Below, piece by piece: positions 1 through 9,869 of a stretch of 64,000 nucleotides of DNA; the stretch's first letter is position 1; the number at the start of each line of letters is the position of its first letter. The position numbers were made by a program, and so were the translations under genes. The notes below the pieces were generated by a model. That model was given only the letters and a program-made list of their open reading frames with translations, was not told where the DNA came from and did no database searches. Location: positions 3,410,001-3,474,000 of the forward strand of contig NZ_CP119862.1 in NCBI RefSeq assembly GCF_029338175.1, read 5' to 3'. This DNA is from Citrobacter enshiensis (GTDB lineage: Bacteria > Pseudomonadota > Gammaproteobacteria > Enterobacterales > Enterobacteriaceae).

Positions 1-599
1 AACCACGAAAGTAGCATCAATAGCAGCAATAACAGGACAAATACGCCCGCCATCGGCAATAAAAAGTCCAGTCGCCAGCTATCGATTTTGCTGACCAGAT
101 AACCAATCGACACCACACCGATCACCTGACCGTTTTCATTGAATATTGGCGTCTTGGCGCGCATCGCCATGCCGATAGACCCCTCCCCCATAATAAAATA
201 GCTTTCACCCTTTTCAAGCGCGCCGGGTTTGGTGAACTGCATGGGCTGACCAATTTTTTTCGGGTTTGGGTGGTAGAGGCGAATCGAATTGCGGTCGCCG
301 ATCACGACGTAGTCAAAATCGGTATCGCTCTGCAGTTTATCCGCAATGCTGGCTAATCGTGGGTAATCACGATGTTCGACGGCAGAGATTATGCTGTCAT
401 TCGAAGCAATGATCTTCGCCTGGTTCATCGCCATATCCCTGACATGGGTAACCAGATAGTCCTCGAAACTTGCAGAAAAGTACCGGGCCAGGGCCGCGAT
501 GATAAAAACAGAAACCACCAGAATAAGGAGGAAAATTCGTAACGGGAACGCAAGGCGCCGAAAAAAAAGAAACTGCTTTTTATTTTTATGAGCGGGCAT
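1..599 (-). CDS. dpiB: DpiB/CitA citrate sensor histidine kinase, N-terminal part (runs off window start)
   Basis: This is the N-terminal 199 residues of a CitA-type membrane sensor kinase that detects citrate in the periplasm and, with DpiA/CitB, switches on the divergent cit operon. Visible are a basic cytoplasmic start, membrane helix 1 (about residues 20-38), a periplasmic PAS-like domain (about 40-178) and the start of helix 2 (about 180-199). R107, H110, R148 and K150 sit in the spacing of the four citrate-binding residues of Klebsiella CitA (R66, H69, R107, K109, constant offset 41), so citrate recognition looks intact. The kinase half lies outside the window. The ATG at 599 gives a protein that aligns with E. 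coli DpiB apart from the first few residues. Confidence 0.95.
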   Translation of the reverse strand, partial: MPAHKNKKQFLFFRRLAFPLRIFLLILVVSVFIIAALARYFSASFEDYLVTHVRDMAMNQAKIIASNDSIISAVEHRDYPRLASIADKLQSDTDFDYVVIGDRNSIRLYHPNPKKIGQPMQFTKPGALEKGESYFIMGEGSIGMAMRAKTPIFNENGQVIGVVSIGYLVSKIDSWRLDFLLPMAGVFVLLLLLLMLLSW

Positions 600-987
600 T
601 ATTGTTCCTTACGTATGTCAACCGGTACACTTAACGCATATATGTAATAAAAATGTTTTCTTCCGAAAGAAGAGAATAATCTAAGATCGTTACAAATTCC
701 CCACCTTAAATCAATTAAACAAATTAAAACCACGCCTTAAATGATCGTTAAGTTAATTAAAAAACTTAAAACCATAAAACACATAAAAACCATCTAACTC
801 TTTGTGAAATAAATCAAAATTTACCTCTTTAATACTCCTTACGATGTATATGTCAGGGCAAAAGTGGTCGTTCAGCTAATAAAAAAAGAAAAACCCCATG
901 ACGTAAACAAAATGTTATCAACTGACAACATTGCACAACAAACACAAAAACCCAGCAACAACATATATCTTCAGGACCCTTTTCACT
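600..987. promoter_or_regulatory. dpiB-citC divergent control region
   Basis: These 388 bases hold no convincing gene. They are strongly AT-rich between about 640 and 840, as expected for a CitB/DpiA response-regulator target region between the sensor gene and the operon it controls. A CRP-like site lies at 803-818 (TGTGA-N6-TCAAA), which would fit catabolite control of citrate use. Exact promoter elements were not assigned. Confidence 0.7.
803..818 (+). promoter_or_regulatory. candidate CRP site upstream of citC
   Basis: TGTGA, six bases, TCAAA: one mismatch from the core CRP palindrome TGTGA-N6-TCACA. It lies about 170 bases upstream of the citC start codon. CRP control of cit genes is known in E. 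coli and Klebsiella; this particular site is inferred from sequence alone. Confidence 0.5.
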
Positions 988-2064
988 ATGTTTGAAAATA
1001 ATGTGTTCACACAAGTAAAACGCTCTGAAAATATAAAAATGGCGGCGATCACGCAATTCCTGAAAGAGAATGATCTGAGCGTAGATACCACCGTTGAAAT
1101 ATTCATTACCGTTATGCGTGACGATCGTCTGATCGCCTGCGGCGGCATTGCTGGAAATATTATAAAATGCGTGGCCATCAGCGAATCCGTACGGGGCGAA
1201 GGTTTAGCACTAACTCTGGCGACTGAGCTTATCAATCTCGCCTATGAAAGGCACTGCACGCATCTCTTCATCTATACAAAGACCGAATATGAAGCGCTGT
1301 TTAAACAGTGTGGCTTCGCTACGCTGACCAGCGTACCCGGTGTGATGGTGTTGATGGAAAACAGCACCACACGATTAAAACGCTACGCGGAATCCCTGGC
1401 AAAACAGCGGCGGGACGGCAAAAAAATTGGCTGCATCGTGATGAATGCCAACCCGTTCACACAAGGTCATCGGTACCTGATCCAGCAAGCCGCAGCACAA
1501 TGCGACTGGTTGCACGTGTTCTTAGTCAAAGAAGATACATCCCGTTTTCCGTACGAAGACCGATTTGATTTAGTGCTCAAAGGGACTGCGGATATCCCGC
1601 GATTAACCGTCCATCGTGGCTCCGAATACATCATCTCCCGCGCCACCTTCCCGTGCTATTTCATCAAAGAGCAGAGTGTTATCAACCACTGCTACACCGA
1701 AATCGACCTGAAGATTTTCCGTCAGTACCTGGCGCCCGCACTGGGTGTCACCCACCGTTTCGTGGGTACTGAACCGTTTTGTACCGTCACCTCTCAGTAC
1801 AACCACGATATGCGTTACTGGCTGGAGACGCCCGCGCTTCCCGCCCCACCCATTGAGCTGGTGGAAATTGAGCGGCTGTGTTTTCAGGAGATGCCGATTT
1901 CCGCCTCCTGGGTACGCAAGCTGCTGGTTAAAAAAGATCTCACGGCTATCGCGTCGCTGGTGCCTGAAGCCACTCTGCACTATCTGCAGAACATGCTTGA
2001 GCGCAACCCATCCAGCGCGACAGTCCGCCAAAAGACCCCCGCATTAGAAACAGGTGAAAAATGA
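988..2064 (+). CDS. citC: [citrate (pro-3S)-lyase] ligase CitC
   Basis: CitC activates citrate lyase by ATP-dependent acetylation of the thiol on the prosthetic group of CitD. The 358-residue product has an N-terminal GNAT-like region (about 30-125) followed by a nucleotidylyltransferase domain with a TQGH motif at 158-161 (T/HxGH family). The frame is open from an ATG at 931, but the ATG at 988 gives the MFxN N-terminus of the E. coli protein and is chosen here; the ribosome site is weak (AGGA about 11 bases upstream). It is the first gene of citCDEFXGT and overlaps citD by four bases (ATGA). Confidence 0.95.
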   Translation: MFENNVFTQVKRSENIKMAAITQFLKENDLSVDTTVEIFITVMRDDRLIACGGIAGNIIKCVAISESVRGEGLALTLATELINLAYERHCTHLFIYTKTEYEALFKQCGFATLTSVPGVMVLMENSTTRLKRYAESLAKQRRDGKKIGCIVMNANPFTQGHRYLIQQAAAQCDWLHVFLVKEDTSRFPYEDRFDLVLKGTADIPRLTVHRGSEYIISRATFPCYFIKEQSVINHCYTEIDLKIFRQYLAPALGVTHRFVGTEPFCTVTSQYNHDMRYWLETPALPAPPIELVEIERLCFQEMPISASWVRKLLVKKDLTAIASLVPEATLHYLQNMLERNPSSATVRQKTPALETGEK

Positions 2065-2357
2065 AAATAAACCAGGCAGCCGTCGCCGGCACACTTGAGT
2101 CTGGAGATGTGATGATACGCATCGCTCCGCTCGACACGCAGGAAATCGACCTGCAAATCAACAGCAGCGTTGAAAAACAGTTTGGCGATGCTATCCGCAC
2201 GACCATTCTGGAGGTGCTCTCACGCTACGATGTGCGCGGCGTACAGCTGAATGTCGATGATAAAGGCGCGCTGGACTGCATTTTACGCGCTCGACTGGAA
2301 GCACTGCTGGCACGCGCCAGCGGTATCCAGGCACTGCCCTGGGAGGATCGCCAATGA
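2061..2357 (+). CDS. citD: citrate lyase acyl carrier protein (gamma subunit) CitD
   Basis: The 98-residue acyl carrier of citrate lyase carries the 2'-(5''-triphosphoribosyl)-3'-dephospho-CoA arm that shuttles acetyl and citryl groups between CitF and CitE. Ser14 in the TLESGD context is the known attachment residue and is present. The gene overlaps citC and citE by ATGA at both ends, which fits translational coupling of the subunits. Confidence 0.95.
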   Translation: MKINQAAVAGTLESGDVMIRIAPLDTQEIDLQINSSVEKQFGDAIRTTILEVLSRYDVRGVQLNVDDKGALDCILRARLEALLARASGIQALPWEDRQ

Positions 2358-3262
2358 TTTCCGCCTCCTTACAACAACGTAAATCCCGCACCCGTCGCAG
2401 CATGCTGTTCGTGCCTGGCGCCAATGCCGCCATGATCAGCAATTCGTTCATCTATCCGGCAGATGCGCTGATGTTCGATCTGGAAGACTCTGTCGCACTG
2501 CGTGAAAAAGATGCCGCACGTCGTCTGGTGTACCACGCCCTGCAACATCCGCTTTATCGCGATATTGAAACCATTGTGCGCGTTAATGCCCTCGACTCTG
2601 AATGGGGTATCAACGACCTGGAAGCCGTTGTCCGCGGTGGCGCCGATATTGTGCGTTTACCGAAAACCGACACCGCGCAGGACGTTATCGATATTGAAAA
2701 AGAGATCCTGCGTATTGAGAAAACCTGCGGTCGCGAAGCAGGCAGCACCGGCTTATTAGCCGCCGTGGAATCACCGCTGGGCATCACCCGCGCGGTCGAA
2801 ATTGCGCATGCGTCTGAGCGTCTGATCGGTATTGCGCTGGGTGCGGAAGACTACGTACGTAACCTGCGTACCGAGCGTTCGCCAGAAGGTACCGAGCTTC
2901 TGTTTGCCCGCTGCTCCATTTTGCAGGCGGCGCGTTCCGCGGGTATTCAGGCGTTTGACACTGTCTATTCCGATGCCAACAACGAAGCGGGTTTCCTTAA
3001 TGAAGCTTCGCACATCAAGCAATTGGGTTTTGATGGCAAGTCGCTCATTAACCCGCGTCAGATTGAACTGCTGCACAACCTGTATGCCCCGACGCAGAAA
3101 GAAGTGACCCATGCCCGTCTGGTGGTGGAGGCCGCTGAAGCCGCTGCCCGTGAAGGCCGTGGCGTCGTTTCTCTGAACGGCAAGATGGTAGACAGCCCGG
3201 TCATTGAACGTGCTCGTCTGGTGCTTTCCCGCGCAGAACTTTCCGGCATCCGCGAAGAATAA
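2354..3262 (+). CDS. citE: citrate lyase beta subunit CitE (citryl-ACP lyase)
   Basis: CitE cleaves citryl-ACP to oxaloacetate and acetyl-ACP, the second half reaction of citrate lyase in the cytoplasm. The 302-residue protein is full length for the HpcH/HpaI-like CitE family. Conserved landmarks include the N-terminal LFVPG, FDLEDSV at 41-47, AAVESPLGI and GAEDYV (metal-binding acidic residues), and FDGKSLINP near the C-terminus. The start overlaps the citD stop as ATGA. Confidence 0.96.
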   Translation: MISASLQQRKSRTRRSMLFVPGANAAMISNSFIYPADALMFDLEDSVALREKDAARRLVYHALQHPLYRDIETIVRVNALDSEWGINDLEAVVRGGADIVRLPKTDTAQDVIDIEKEILRIEKTCGREAGSTGLLAAVESPLGITRAVEIAHASERLIGIALGAEDYVRNLRTERSPEGTELLFARCSILQAARSAGIQAFDTVYSDANNEAGFLNEASHIKQLGFDGKSLINPRQIELLHNLYAPTQKEVTHARLVVEAAEAAAREGRGVVSLNGKMVDSPVIERARLVLSRAELSGIREE

Positions 3263-3272
3263 GGCAAAAAAA

Positions 3273-4805
3273 ATGACGCAGAAAATCGAACAACTTCAAC
3301 GACAAGAACGGGTGACAGCCTGGAGCCGCCGCGCTGAAAGTGAACTTTCCACCTGGCAGAGCAGCTCAAAACAGAACCTGCAGGCGCAAAAACCGCGCAA
3401 CAAAAAACTGTGTGCCGATCTCGAAGAAGCCATTCGCCGTTCCGGTTTGCAGGACGGTATGACGATCTCTTTCCACCACGCTTTCCGTGGCGGCGATCTG
3501 ACGATCAACCTGGTCATGGACACGATCGCCAGAATGGGCTTTAAAAATCTGACCCTGGCCTCCAGTTCGCTGAGCGACTGCCACGCGCCGCTGGTCGGTC
3601 ATATCCGCAAGGGTGTGGTTAGCCGTATCTATACCTCCGGTCTGCGCGGACCGTTGGCGGAAGAAATTTCCCGCGGATTGCTGGAAGAACCCGTGCAAAT
3701 CCACTCACACGGCGGTCGTGTACACCTCGTACAAAGCGGCGAATTGAGCATTGATGTGGCATTCCTCGGGGTTCCCTCCTGCGATCCTTTCGGTAATGCC
3801 AATGGTTATACCGGTAAAGCCTGTTGCGGTTCTCTGGGCTATGCGAAAGTCGATGCCGAAAACGCGAAACAGGTCGTGCTGCTGACCGAAGCGTTACTGC
3901 CCTATCCGCATAACCCGGCCAGCATTGCTCAGGATCAGGTGGATCTCATCGTGCAGATAGACCAGGTAGGCGATGCCGATAAAATCGGCGCTGACGCGAC
4001 CCGTATGACCACCAACCCACGCGAACTGCTGATTGCCCGCAGCGCGGCAGAAGTGATCACCAACTCTGGCTACTTCAAAGAAGGATTCTCCCTGCAAACC
4101 GGAACCGGCGGCGCGTCTCTTGCCGTCACCCGTTTCCTGGAAGACAAAATGCGCAGCCGCGATATTCGCGCCGATTTCGCGCTGGGGGGGATCACCGCCA
4201 CCATCGTTGACCTGCATGAGAAAGGGCTGATCCGCAAGCTGCTGGATGTACAAAGCTTTGACCGCAATGCCGCCGAATCACTGGCCCGCAACCCGAATCA
4301 CATCGAAATCAGCGCCAACCAGTACGCCAACTGGGGTTCTAAAGGGGCATCGGTTGACCGTCTGGATGTCGTGGTACTGAGCGCGCTGGAAGTGGACACT
4401 CACTTTAATGTCAACGTGCTGACCGGTTCTGACGGCGTATTGCGTGGCGCATCCGGTGGTCACTGCGATACCGCCGTTGCCGCAGCCCTGTCTATTATCG
4501 TCGCGCCGTTGGTACGCGGTCGTATCCCGACGCTGGTAGACAATGTCACCACCTGTGTGACCCCAGGTTCCAGCGTTGACATTCTGGTGACAGACCATGG
4601 CATCGCCGTCAACCCGGCGCGTCCGGAACTGGCCGAACGTCTGAAAGAAGCGGGAATGAAAGTGGTGTCTATCGAATGGCTGCGCGAGCGCGCGCAACTG
4701 CTCACCGGTCAGCCTCGCCCGATTGAATACACCGACCGCGTGATTGCCGTGGTGCGTTACCGCGACGGTTCGGTCATTGATGTCGTTCATCAGGTGAAGG
4801 AATAA
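3273..4805 (+). CDS. citF: citrate lyase alpha subunit CitF (citrate:acetyl-ACP transferase)
   Basis: CitF swaps acetyl for citrate on the CitD arm (EC 2.8.3.10 activity). The 510-residue product matches E. coli CitF almost throughout, including SSSLSDCHAPL, HSHGGRVHLVQSGEL, GNANGYTGKACCGSLGY and GGHCDTA. An upstream ATG at 3204 inside citE is open in frame, but the ATG at 3273, ten bases after the citE stop, gives the MTQKIEQ start of the family. The purine-rich stretch before it (AAGGCAAAAAAA) is only a modest ribosome site, so coupling to citE is likely. Confidence 0.96.
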   Translation: MTQKIEQLQRQERVTAWSRRAESELSTWQSSSKQNLQAQKPRNKKLCADLEEAIRRSGLQDGMTISFHHAFRGGDLTINLVMDTIARMGFKNLTLASSSLSDCHAPLVGHIRKGVVSRIYTSGLRGPLAEEISRGLLEEPVQIHSHGGRVHLVQSGELSIDVAFLGVPSCDPFGNANGYTGKACCGSLGYAKVDAENAKQVVLLTEALLPYPHNPASIAQDQVDLIVQIDQVGDADKIGADATRMTTNPRELLIARSAAEVITNSGYFKEGFSLQTGTGGASLAVTRFLEDKMRSRDIRADFALGGITATIVDLHEKGLIRKLLDVQSFDRNAAESLARNPNHIEISANQYANWGSKGASVDRLDVVVLSALEVDTHFNVNVLTGSDGVLRGASGGHCDTAVAAALSIIVAPLVRGRIPTLVDNVTTCVTPGSSVDILVTDHGIAVNPARPELAERLKEAGMKVVSIEWLRERAQLLTGQPRPIEYTDRVIAVVRYRDGSVIDVVHQVKE

Positions 4806-4808
4806 ACC

Positions 4809-5345
4809 ATGCGCCTGCTCCCGGTTAACGCCACCCGTCATCCGGTTTCGATTCCCGAGCTGCTCGCCAGCCGTGATGAGAGACAAGCAAAGCAACACGC
4901 CTGGCTCGTGCGCCACGCTACACCACTGATCTCCTTTACCGTGGTAGCGCCGGGGCCGATTAAAGACAGCGAAGTCACTCGCGGCATCTTTAATCACGGC
5001 GTGGAAGCTCTGCACACAATGATGCAGACGTCTGGTTGGTTTATCAGGGAGCAGTCCATCGTGGTTTCCGCCAGCGGGCCGGAAGCGCTGTTTGCGCTTG
5101 AAGGTCCGGTCCGCGACATCAAGCTTGCCACGATCGAACTTGAACATCAGTCCCCGCTGGGACGTTTGTGGGATATCGATGTGCTGACCCCTGAGGGGGT
5201 CATCATGTCCCGCCGCGATTTTTCGCTTCCACCTCGCCGCTGTCTGCTGTGCGAGCAAAGCGCCGTTGAATGCGCGCGGGGTAAAACCCATGCGCTTTCC
5301 GATCTTCTCATTCAGATGGAGGCGTTGCTGCATGATGCCCAATAA
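4809..5345 (+). CDS. citX: apo-citrate lyase phosphoribosyl-dephospho-CoA transferase CitX
   Basis: CitX transfers the prosthetic group made by CitG onto Ser14 of CitD, converting apo- to holo-citrate lyase. The 178-residue protein begins three bases after the citF stop and has the family's [14 protein letters not shown] and [13 protein letters not shown] segments. Here CitX and CitG are separate proteins, as in E. coli; in some bacteria they are fused. Confidence 0.94.
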   Translation: MRLLPVNATRHPVSIPELLASRDERQAKQHAWLVRHATPLISFTVVAPGPIKDSEVTRGIFNHGVEALHTMMQTSGWFIREQSIVVSASGPEALFALEGPVRDIKLATIELEHQSPLGRLWDIDVLTPEGVIMSRRDFSLPPRRCLLCEQSAVECARGKTHALSDLLIQMEALLHDAQ

Positions 5346-6234
5346 CGCAACGTCGACCACGACCACGACCACTGCCCTGTCCCCCTCTTTGCTCGAAGGC
5401 TGGGCAACGCTGGGATGGCGCGCCATGATGACCGAGGTGAATTTATCGCCCAAACCCGGTCTGGTGGATCGCCTCAACTGCGGTGCGCACAAAGATATGG
5501 CGCTGGAAGATTTCCACCGTAGCGCCCTGGCAATCCAGGCCTGGCTGCCACGCTTTATCGAATACGGGGCTTACAGTGCGCAAATGCTGCCAGAAGACGT
5601 TCTAAAAGGTCTGCGTCCGATTGGGATGGCTTGCGAAGCGGACATGTTCCGCGCGACCGCAGGGGTAAACACACACAAAGGCAGCATTTTTTCACTGGGA
5701 TTGCTGTTTGCCGCCGTGGGTCGCCTCCATCAACAACACTCCCCGATCACCCCTGAGACGCTCTGTCACACCGCCGCCGCCTTTTGCGCGGGCATGACAC
5801 AGCACGAACTGCGCCAGAACAATCAACAACTCACCGCAGGTCAGCGTCTCTATCAACAATTGGGGTTAACCGGTGCGCGAGGTGAAGCTGAAGCTGGCTA
5901 TCCGCTGGTGATTCATCATGCGCTGCCGCACTACCGTGCGCTGCTGGCTCAGGGGCGAGATCCTGAACTGGCGTTACTCGATACCTTACTGCTGCTGATG
6001 GCGATGAATGGGGATACCAACGTCGCGTCTCGCGGTGGGGAGCAGGGGCTGCGCTGGTTACAGCAGCAGGCAAATATTTTGCTGCAAAACGGGGGAATAC
6101 GAACCCCCGCAGATCTTCATTCTCTACGCCAGTTTGACCAGCAGTGCATTGAACGCAACCTCAGTCCTGGGGGTTGCGCCGATCTACTGATTGTCACCTG
6201 GTTTTTAGCTCAAATTTCGCAAATCAACCATTAA
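5332..6234 (+). CDS. citG: triphosphoribosyl-dephospho-CoA synthase CitG
   Basis: CitG makes 2'-(5''-triphosphoribosyl)-3'-dephospho-CoA from ATP and dephospho-CoA for citrate lyase. The 300-residue protein shows the family's [14 protein letters not shown]-like segment (here [14 protein letters not shown]), the NCGAHKDM run, [10 protein letters not shown] and [11 protein letters not shown]. Two adjacent ATGs (5332 and 5335) lie inside the end of citX; either makes an overlap of 11 to 14 bases. The frame is open further upstream to 5266, but only the later starts give a family-like N-terminus. A threonine-rich stretch (TSTTTTTT) follows the start. Confidence 0.94.
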   Translation: MMPNNATSTTTTTTALSPSLLEGWATLGWRAMMTEVNLSPKPGLVDRLNCGAHKDMALEDFHRSALAIQAWLPRFIEYGAYSAQMLPEDVLKGLRPIGMACEADMFRATAGVNTHKGSIFSLGLLFAAVGRLHQQHSPITPETLCHTAAAFCAGMTQHELRQNNQQLTAGQRLYQQLGLTGARGEAEAGYPLVIHHALPHYRALLAQGRDPELALLDTLLLLMAMNGDTNVASRGGEQGLRWLQQQANILLQNGGIRTPADLHSLRQFDQQCIERNLSPGGCADLLIVTWFLAQISQINH

Positions 6235-6271
6235 CACAATTACATAAAAGATCCTTTCCGGAGAATCACTC

Positions 6272-7735
6272 ATGTCTTTATCTAAAGATAATATATGGAA
6301 GTTGTTGGCCCCATTGATAGTGATGGGCGTCATGTTTCTTATCCCCGTCCCTGATGGAATGCCCCCTCAGGCCTGGCACTATTTCGCCGTTTTTGTGGCG
6401 ATGATTGTCGGGATGATTCTGGAGCCGATTCCGGCGACAGCCATCAGTTTTATTGCTGTTACCATTTGTGTGATTGGCAGCAACTACCTGCTGTTTGATG
6501 CCAAAGAGCTGGCAGATCCCAGTTTTGATGCCGGTAAACAGGCGTTGAAATGGGGGCTGGCCGGTTTCTCCAGTACCACGGTATGGCTGGTATTTGGCGC
6601 GTTTATCTTCGCTCTGGGTTACGAAGTGACAGGCCTGGGACGTCGAATCGCACTGTTCCTGGTGAAATTCATGGGTAAGCGTACCCTGACGCTGGGCTAT
6701 GCCATTGTCATCATTGACATTCTGCTGGCGCCGTTTACGCCGTCTAACACAGCGCGAACCGGGGGTACTGTATTCCCGGTAATCAAAAACCTGCCGCCGC
6801 TGTTTAAATCATTCCCTAACGATCCCTCCTCGCGTCGTATCGGTGGGTATCTGATGTGGATGATGGTCATCAGTACCAGCCTCAGTTCTTCCATGTTTGT
6901 CACCGGCGCTGCGCCGAACGTACTGGGTCTGGAGTTCGTCAGCAAAATCGCAGGTATTCAAATTAGCTGGCTGCAATGGTTCCTGAGCTTCCTGCCGGTG
7001 GGCATTATTTTGCTTATCGTTGCGCCGTGGCTCTCGTACGTGCTCTACAAACCGGAAATCACCCACAGTGCGGAAGTCGCCGCCTGGGCCGGTGATGAAC
7101 TTAAAACCATGGGCAGTCTGACCCGTAAAGAAACCACGTTGATCGGGCTGGTACTGCTCAGCCTGGGTCTGTGGGTCTTTGGCGGCGAAATGATCGACGC
7201 TACCGCCGTTGGTTTGCTGGCAGTATCTCTGATGCTGGCGCTGCATGTTGTACCGTGGAAAGACATTACCCGTTATAACAGCGCGTGGAACACCCTGGTC
7301 AACCTCGCTACACTGGTGGTGATGGCTAATGGCCTGACCCGCTCCGGCTTTATCGACTGGTTTGCTTCCACCATGAGTACTCACCTGGAAGGCTTCTCGC
7401 CTAACGCAACGGTGATTGTGCTGGTGCTGGTGTTCTATTTTGCGCACTACCTGTTCGCCAGCCTCTCCGCACATACCGCGACCATGCTGCCGGTTATTCT
7501 GGCGGTCGGTAAAGGTATCCCGGGCGTGCCGATGGAACATCTTTGTATTCTGCTGGTTCTGTCTATCGGTATCATGGGCTGTCTGACGCCTTATGCAACC
7601 GGCCCTGGCGTTATCATTTACGGCTGTGGCTATGTGAAATCCAAAGACTACTGGCGTCTGGGCGCGATCTTTGGCGTCATCTATATCTCGATGCTGCTGC
7701 TGGTGGGTTGGCCGATTCTGGCGCTGTGGAGTTAA
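6272..7735 (+). CDS. citT: citrate/succinate antiporter CitT
   Basis: CitT is an inner-membrane DASS-family carrier that exchanges external citrate for internal succinate, the end product of anaerobic citrate use. The 487-residue protein has about a dozen hydrophobic segments, an SNT substrate/sodium-type motif at 158-160 (TPSNTARTGG) and the second repeat motif TPYATGPG near 442-449. It follows citG by 37 bases with a good ribosome site (CCGGAGAA) and is the last gene of the operon, with an intrinsic terminator after it. Confidence 0.96.
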   Translation: MSLSKDNIWKLLAPLIVMGVMFLIPVPDGMPPQAWHYFAVFVAMIVGMILEPIPATAISFIAVTICVIGSNYLLFDAKELADPSFDAGKQALKWGLAGFSSTTVWLVFGAFIFALGYEVTGLGRRIALFLVKFMGKRTLTLGYAIVIIDILLAPFTPSNTARTGGTVFPVIKNLPPLFKSFPNDPSSRRIGGYLMWMMVISTSLSSSMFVTGAAPNVLGLEFVSKIAGIQISWLQWFLSFLPVGIILLIVAPWLSYVLYKPEITHSAEVAAWAGDELKTMGSLTRKETTLIGLVLLSLGLWVFGGEMIDATAVGLLAVSLMLALHVVPWKDITRYNSAWNTLVNLATLVVMANGLTRSGFIDWFASTMSTHLEGFSPNATVIVLVLVFYFAHYLFASLSAHTATMLPVILAVGKGIPGVPMEHLCILLVLSIGIMGCLTPYATGPGVIIYGCGYVKSKDYWRLGAIFGVIYISMLLLVGWPILALWS

Positions 7736-7763
7736 TCCCCTTCCCGAAAGCAGTATGAAAATG

Positions 7764-7796
7764 ATGCCAGTCAGATAAACCTGACTGGCATTTTTT
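7764..7796 (+). terminator. intrinsic terminator of the cit operon
   Basis: A perfect 11-base-pair stem (ATGCCAGTCAG and its complement) with a six-base loop is followed directly by a run of T. It lies 28 bases after the citT stop. Confidence 0.93.
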
Positions 7797-7843
7797 ATGG
7801 TTAAATAGATGATATACAGTATTTCTATATATCAGAATTAATC

Positions 7844-8650
7844 ATGAAACCAATATGGCGTTACAGTCCTCTACTGGCCGCATTTCTGCTGCCAGTCTCC
7901 ACGGTGAAAGCCGACGAACTTCAGGCGAAACAGTACGGTGATTTTGACCGTTATGTGTTGGCGCTCTCCTGGCAAACGGGTTTTTGCCAAAGCCAGCATG
8001 AACGCCAGCGTCAGGAACCTGACGAATGCCGCCTGCAAAAAGAAACGCAGGACAAAGCCGATTTTCTGACCGTACACGGACTGTGGCCTGGTCTGCCTAA
8101 ATCCATTGCCGTCAGAGGCGTGGATGAACGCCGATGGATGCGCTACGGCTGTGCGACCCGCCCGATCCCGAACCTGCCGGAAGCCCGCGCCAGCCGTAAA
8201 TGCGCCGCTCCTCAAACAGGGCTGTCGCTGGAAAGCGCCGCGAAGCTGAGCGCGGTGATGCCCGGTGCCGGAGGACACACTTGCCTTGAACGCTACGAAT
8301 ACGCCAAACACGGCGCCTGTTTTGGTTTTGATCCGAATATCTATTTCAACACCATGGTGCGCCTGAACAACGAGGTTAAGCGCAGCACGCTGGGCGATTT
8401 TCTGAGAAACCATTACGGCAAAACCGTCAGCCGCGCTGACTTTGATGCCGCCGTGGCAACGAGCTGGGGCAAAGAGAGCGTCAAAGCGGTGAAGTTGAGC
8501 TGCCAGGGAAATCCCGCCTACCTGACGGAAATGCAGTTTTCATTACATGCAAACGCCATCAACACGCCGCTGGCAGCCGCCTCTTTTGCACCGCAACCGC
8601 ATCCCGGCAACTGCGGCAAACGTTTTATACTGGATAGCGTCGGATATTAA
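7844..8650 (+). CDS. rna: ribonuclease I (RNase T2 family, periplasmic)
   Basis: RNase I is a broad-specificity periplasmic endoribonuclease. The 268-residue precursor begins with a signal peptide that should be cut after about residue 23 (VKA-DE). The RNase T2 active-site boxes are intact: HGLWPG with H78, and EYAKHG with E152 and H156, matching the catalytic residues of the E. coli enzyme. Cysteines for the disulphides are conserved. It has its own short leader after the cit terminator. Confidence 0.96.
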   Translation: MKPIWRYSPLLAAFLLPVSTVKADELQAKQYGDFDRYVLALSWQTGFCQSQHERQRQEPDECRLQKETQDKADFLTVHGLWPGLPKSIAVRGVDERRWMRYGCATRPIPNLPEARASRKCAAPQTGLSLESAAKLSAVMPGAGGHTCLERYEYAKHGACFGFDPNIYFNTMVRLNNEVKRSTLGDFLRNHYGKTVSRADFDAAVATSWGKESVKAVKLSCQGNPAYLTEMQFSLHANAINTPLAAASFAPQPHPGNCGKRFILDSVGY

Positions 8651-8657
8651 GGCCATG

Positions 8658-8685
8658 AAACCGGTGCATAAGCCGCACCGGTTTT
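8658..8685 (+). terminator. hairpin after rna
   Basis: A 10-base-pair stem (AAACCGGTGC and complement) with a seven-base loop ends in four T, eight bases after the rna stop. The T run is short, so it may be a weak terminator. Confidence 0.65.
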
Positions 8686-8753
8686 ACACCAATTGCACTT
8701 CGCTCATCTCCCTGTTGAATAAAGAGGATCAGCGCAGAACAATCCGTCAGCAA

Positions 8754-9584
8754 TTATGACTGGATAAACGTCAGCAGGTCCTGATTAATCTGGTGTTTAT
8801 GGGTGGTACAAATACCGTGCGATCCCCCCTCGTAGATTTTCAACTGCGCGTCAGGCAACATCGCCGCAGCCGCTTTACCGCACGTTTCCAACGGGACGAT
8901 TTGATCATCATCGCCATGAATAACCAGCGTCGGAATCGTCATTCTTTTGAGATCGCCTCGTAGGTCGGTCTCTGAAAACGCCTTAATACAGTCGTACAGG
9001 GCTTTTATTGACCCTTGTAAACCTTGCTCGACAAAGCTCTCACGCACCGCTTTTGACTCTTTTTCTCCGGCCCGATTGTAGCCATAAAACGCCGCGGTAA
9101 GTTCATAGAAAAATGCGGCGCGATCGTTGACAACGCCCTGCCGGATGCCATCGAACACCTCTTTCGGCACGCCGTTGGGGTTAAAATCGGTCTTGACCAT
9201 GATGGGCGTCACGGCGCCGATCAGTACGGCTTTCGCGACGCGCTGTGTCCCATGGCGGCCAATGTAGCGTGCGACCTCGCCACCGCCTGTCGAATGCCCG
9301 ACATGTACCGCATCTTTTAAATTCAGATGTGACGTCAGCTCGGCCAGGTCATCGGCATACTGATCCATATGGTGACCGTCCCAGGGTTGTGCCGACCGGC
9401 CATGTCCCCGCCGATCGTGAGCAATCACGCGAAACCCTTTCGATCCCAGAAAAAGCATCTGATCTTCGAACGCATCTGCCGTCAACGGCCAGCCGTGGCT
9501 AAAGACGATGGGCTGCCCGCTGCCCCAATCTTTAAAGTACAGATAACTGCCATCTTTTAACGTGAGTTTGTCGTACTGGCTCAT
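8754..9584 (-). CDS. alpha/beta hydrolase, cofactor-free haloperoxidase-like
   Basis: A 276-residue alpha/beta hydrolase with the catalytic triad in the positions usual for non-haem chloroperoxidase/esterase relatives: S98 in GHSTGG, D227 in HGDDDQIVP and H256 in GGSHGI. HGWP at 30-33 supplies the oxyanion loop. Such enzymes are really esterases or perhydrolases; the natural substrate is unknown. The frame is open from 9647, but the ATG at 9584 has a strong site (GAAGGAGATCTC) and starts the domain cleanly. E. coli K-12 has no gene here between rna and rnk, so this is a lineage-specific insertion or a loss in E. coli. No signal peptide is seen, so it is probably cytoplasmic. Confidence 0.88.
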   Translation of the reverse strand: MSQYDKLTLKDGSYLYFKDWGSGQPIVFSHGWPLTADAFEDQMLFLGSKGFRVIAHDRRGHGRSAQPWDGHHMDQYADDLAELTSHLNLKDAVHVGHSTGGGEVARYIGRHGTQRVAKAVLIGAVTPIMVKTDFNPNGVPKEVFDGIRQGVVNDRAAFFYELTAAFYGYNRAGEKESKAVRESFVEQGLQGSIKALYDCIKAFSETDLRGDLKRMTIPTLVIHGDDDQIVPLETCGKAAAAMLPDAQLKIYEGGSHGICTTHKHQINQDLLTFIQS

Positions 9585-9656
9585 GAGATCTCCTTCAAGG
9601 AAACGCTGAGGGTGTGGACCCGCCCGCGGCGAGCGCTTAAAAAGCATAATGCAAAT

Positions 9657-9686
9657 TTGAGAACGATCACGTTTTTAGGCTAAAAT
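9657..9686 (+). promoter_or_regulatory. candidate sigma-70 promoter upstream of an orphan terminator
   Basis: TTGAGA, 18 bases, TAAAAT. A transcript from it would start near 9693 and reach the terminator at 9787 after about 125 bases with no clear gene in between. It is divergent from the hydrolase gene. Confidence 0.4.
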
Positions 9687-9786
9687 TCACCCAATGCTAT
9701 CAACACCATCAATGTTAAGGATTTGCCCGAATGTGAACTAAATCACTTCAAAGAAGGGGTAAGTCTCAGTATCATCAGGAAAGCTA

Positions 9787-9820
9787 AACCCTCGCCGCCA
9801 GACGGTGAGGGTTTTCTTTT
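9787..9820 (+). terminator. intrinsic terminator upstream of rnk
   Basis: A stem AACCCTC/GAGGGTT, extended inward by GCC/GGT (one GU pair), carries a seven-base loop and a T-rich tail (TTTTCTTTT). No gene on this strand ends before it: the previous + strand gene is rna, which has its own hairpin and lies more than 1 kb upstream. It ends about 50 bases before rnk, so it terminates a small RNA or attenuates rnk. Confidence 0.8.
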
Positions 9821-9869
9821 GGAATTATTTACCTGCGCTACTCGCAGTATCGACGACATGGAGTAATAA

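Noticed and set aside
4278-5492. 404-codon open frame on the minus strand across citF-citX-citG
   Set aside because: It is a shadow of the conserved cit genes in a GC-rich region, with no family motifs and no ribosome site.
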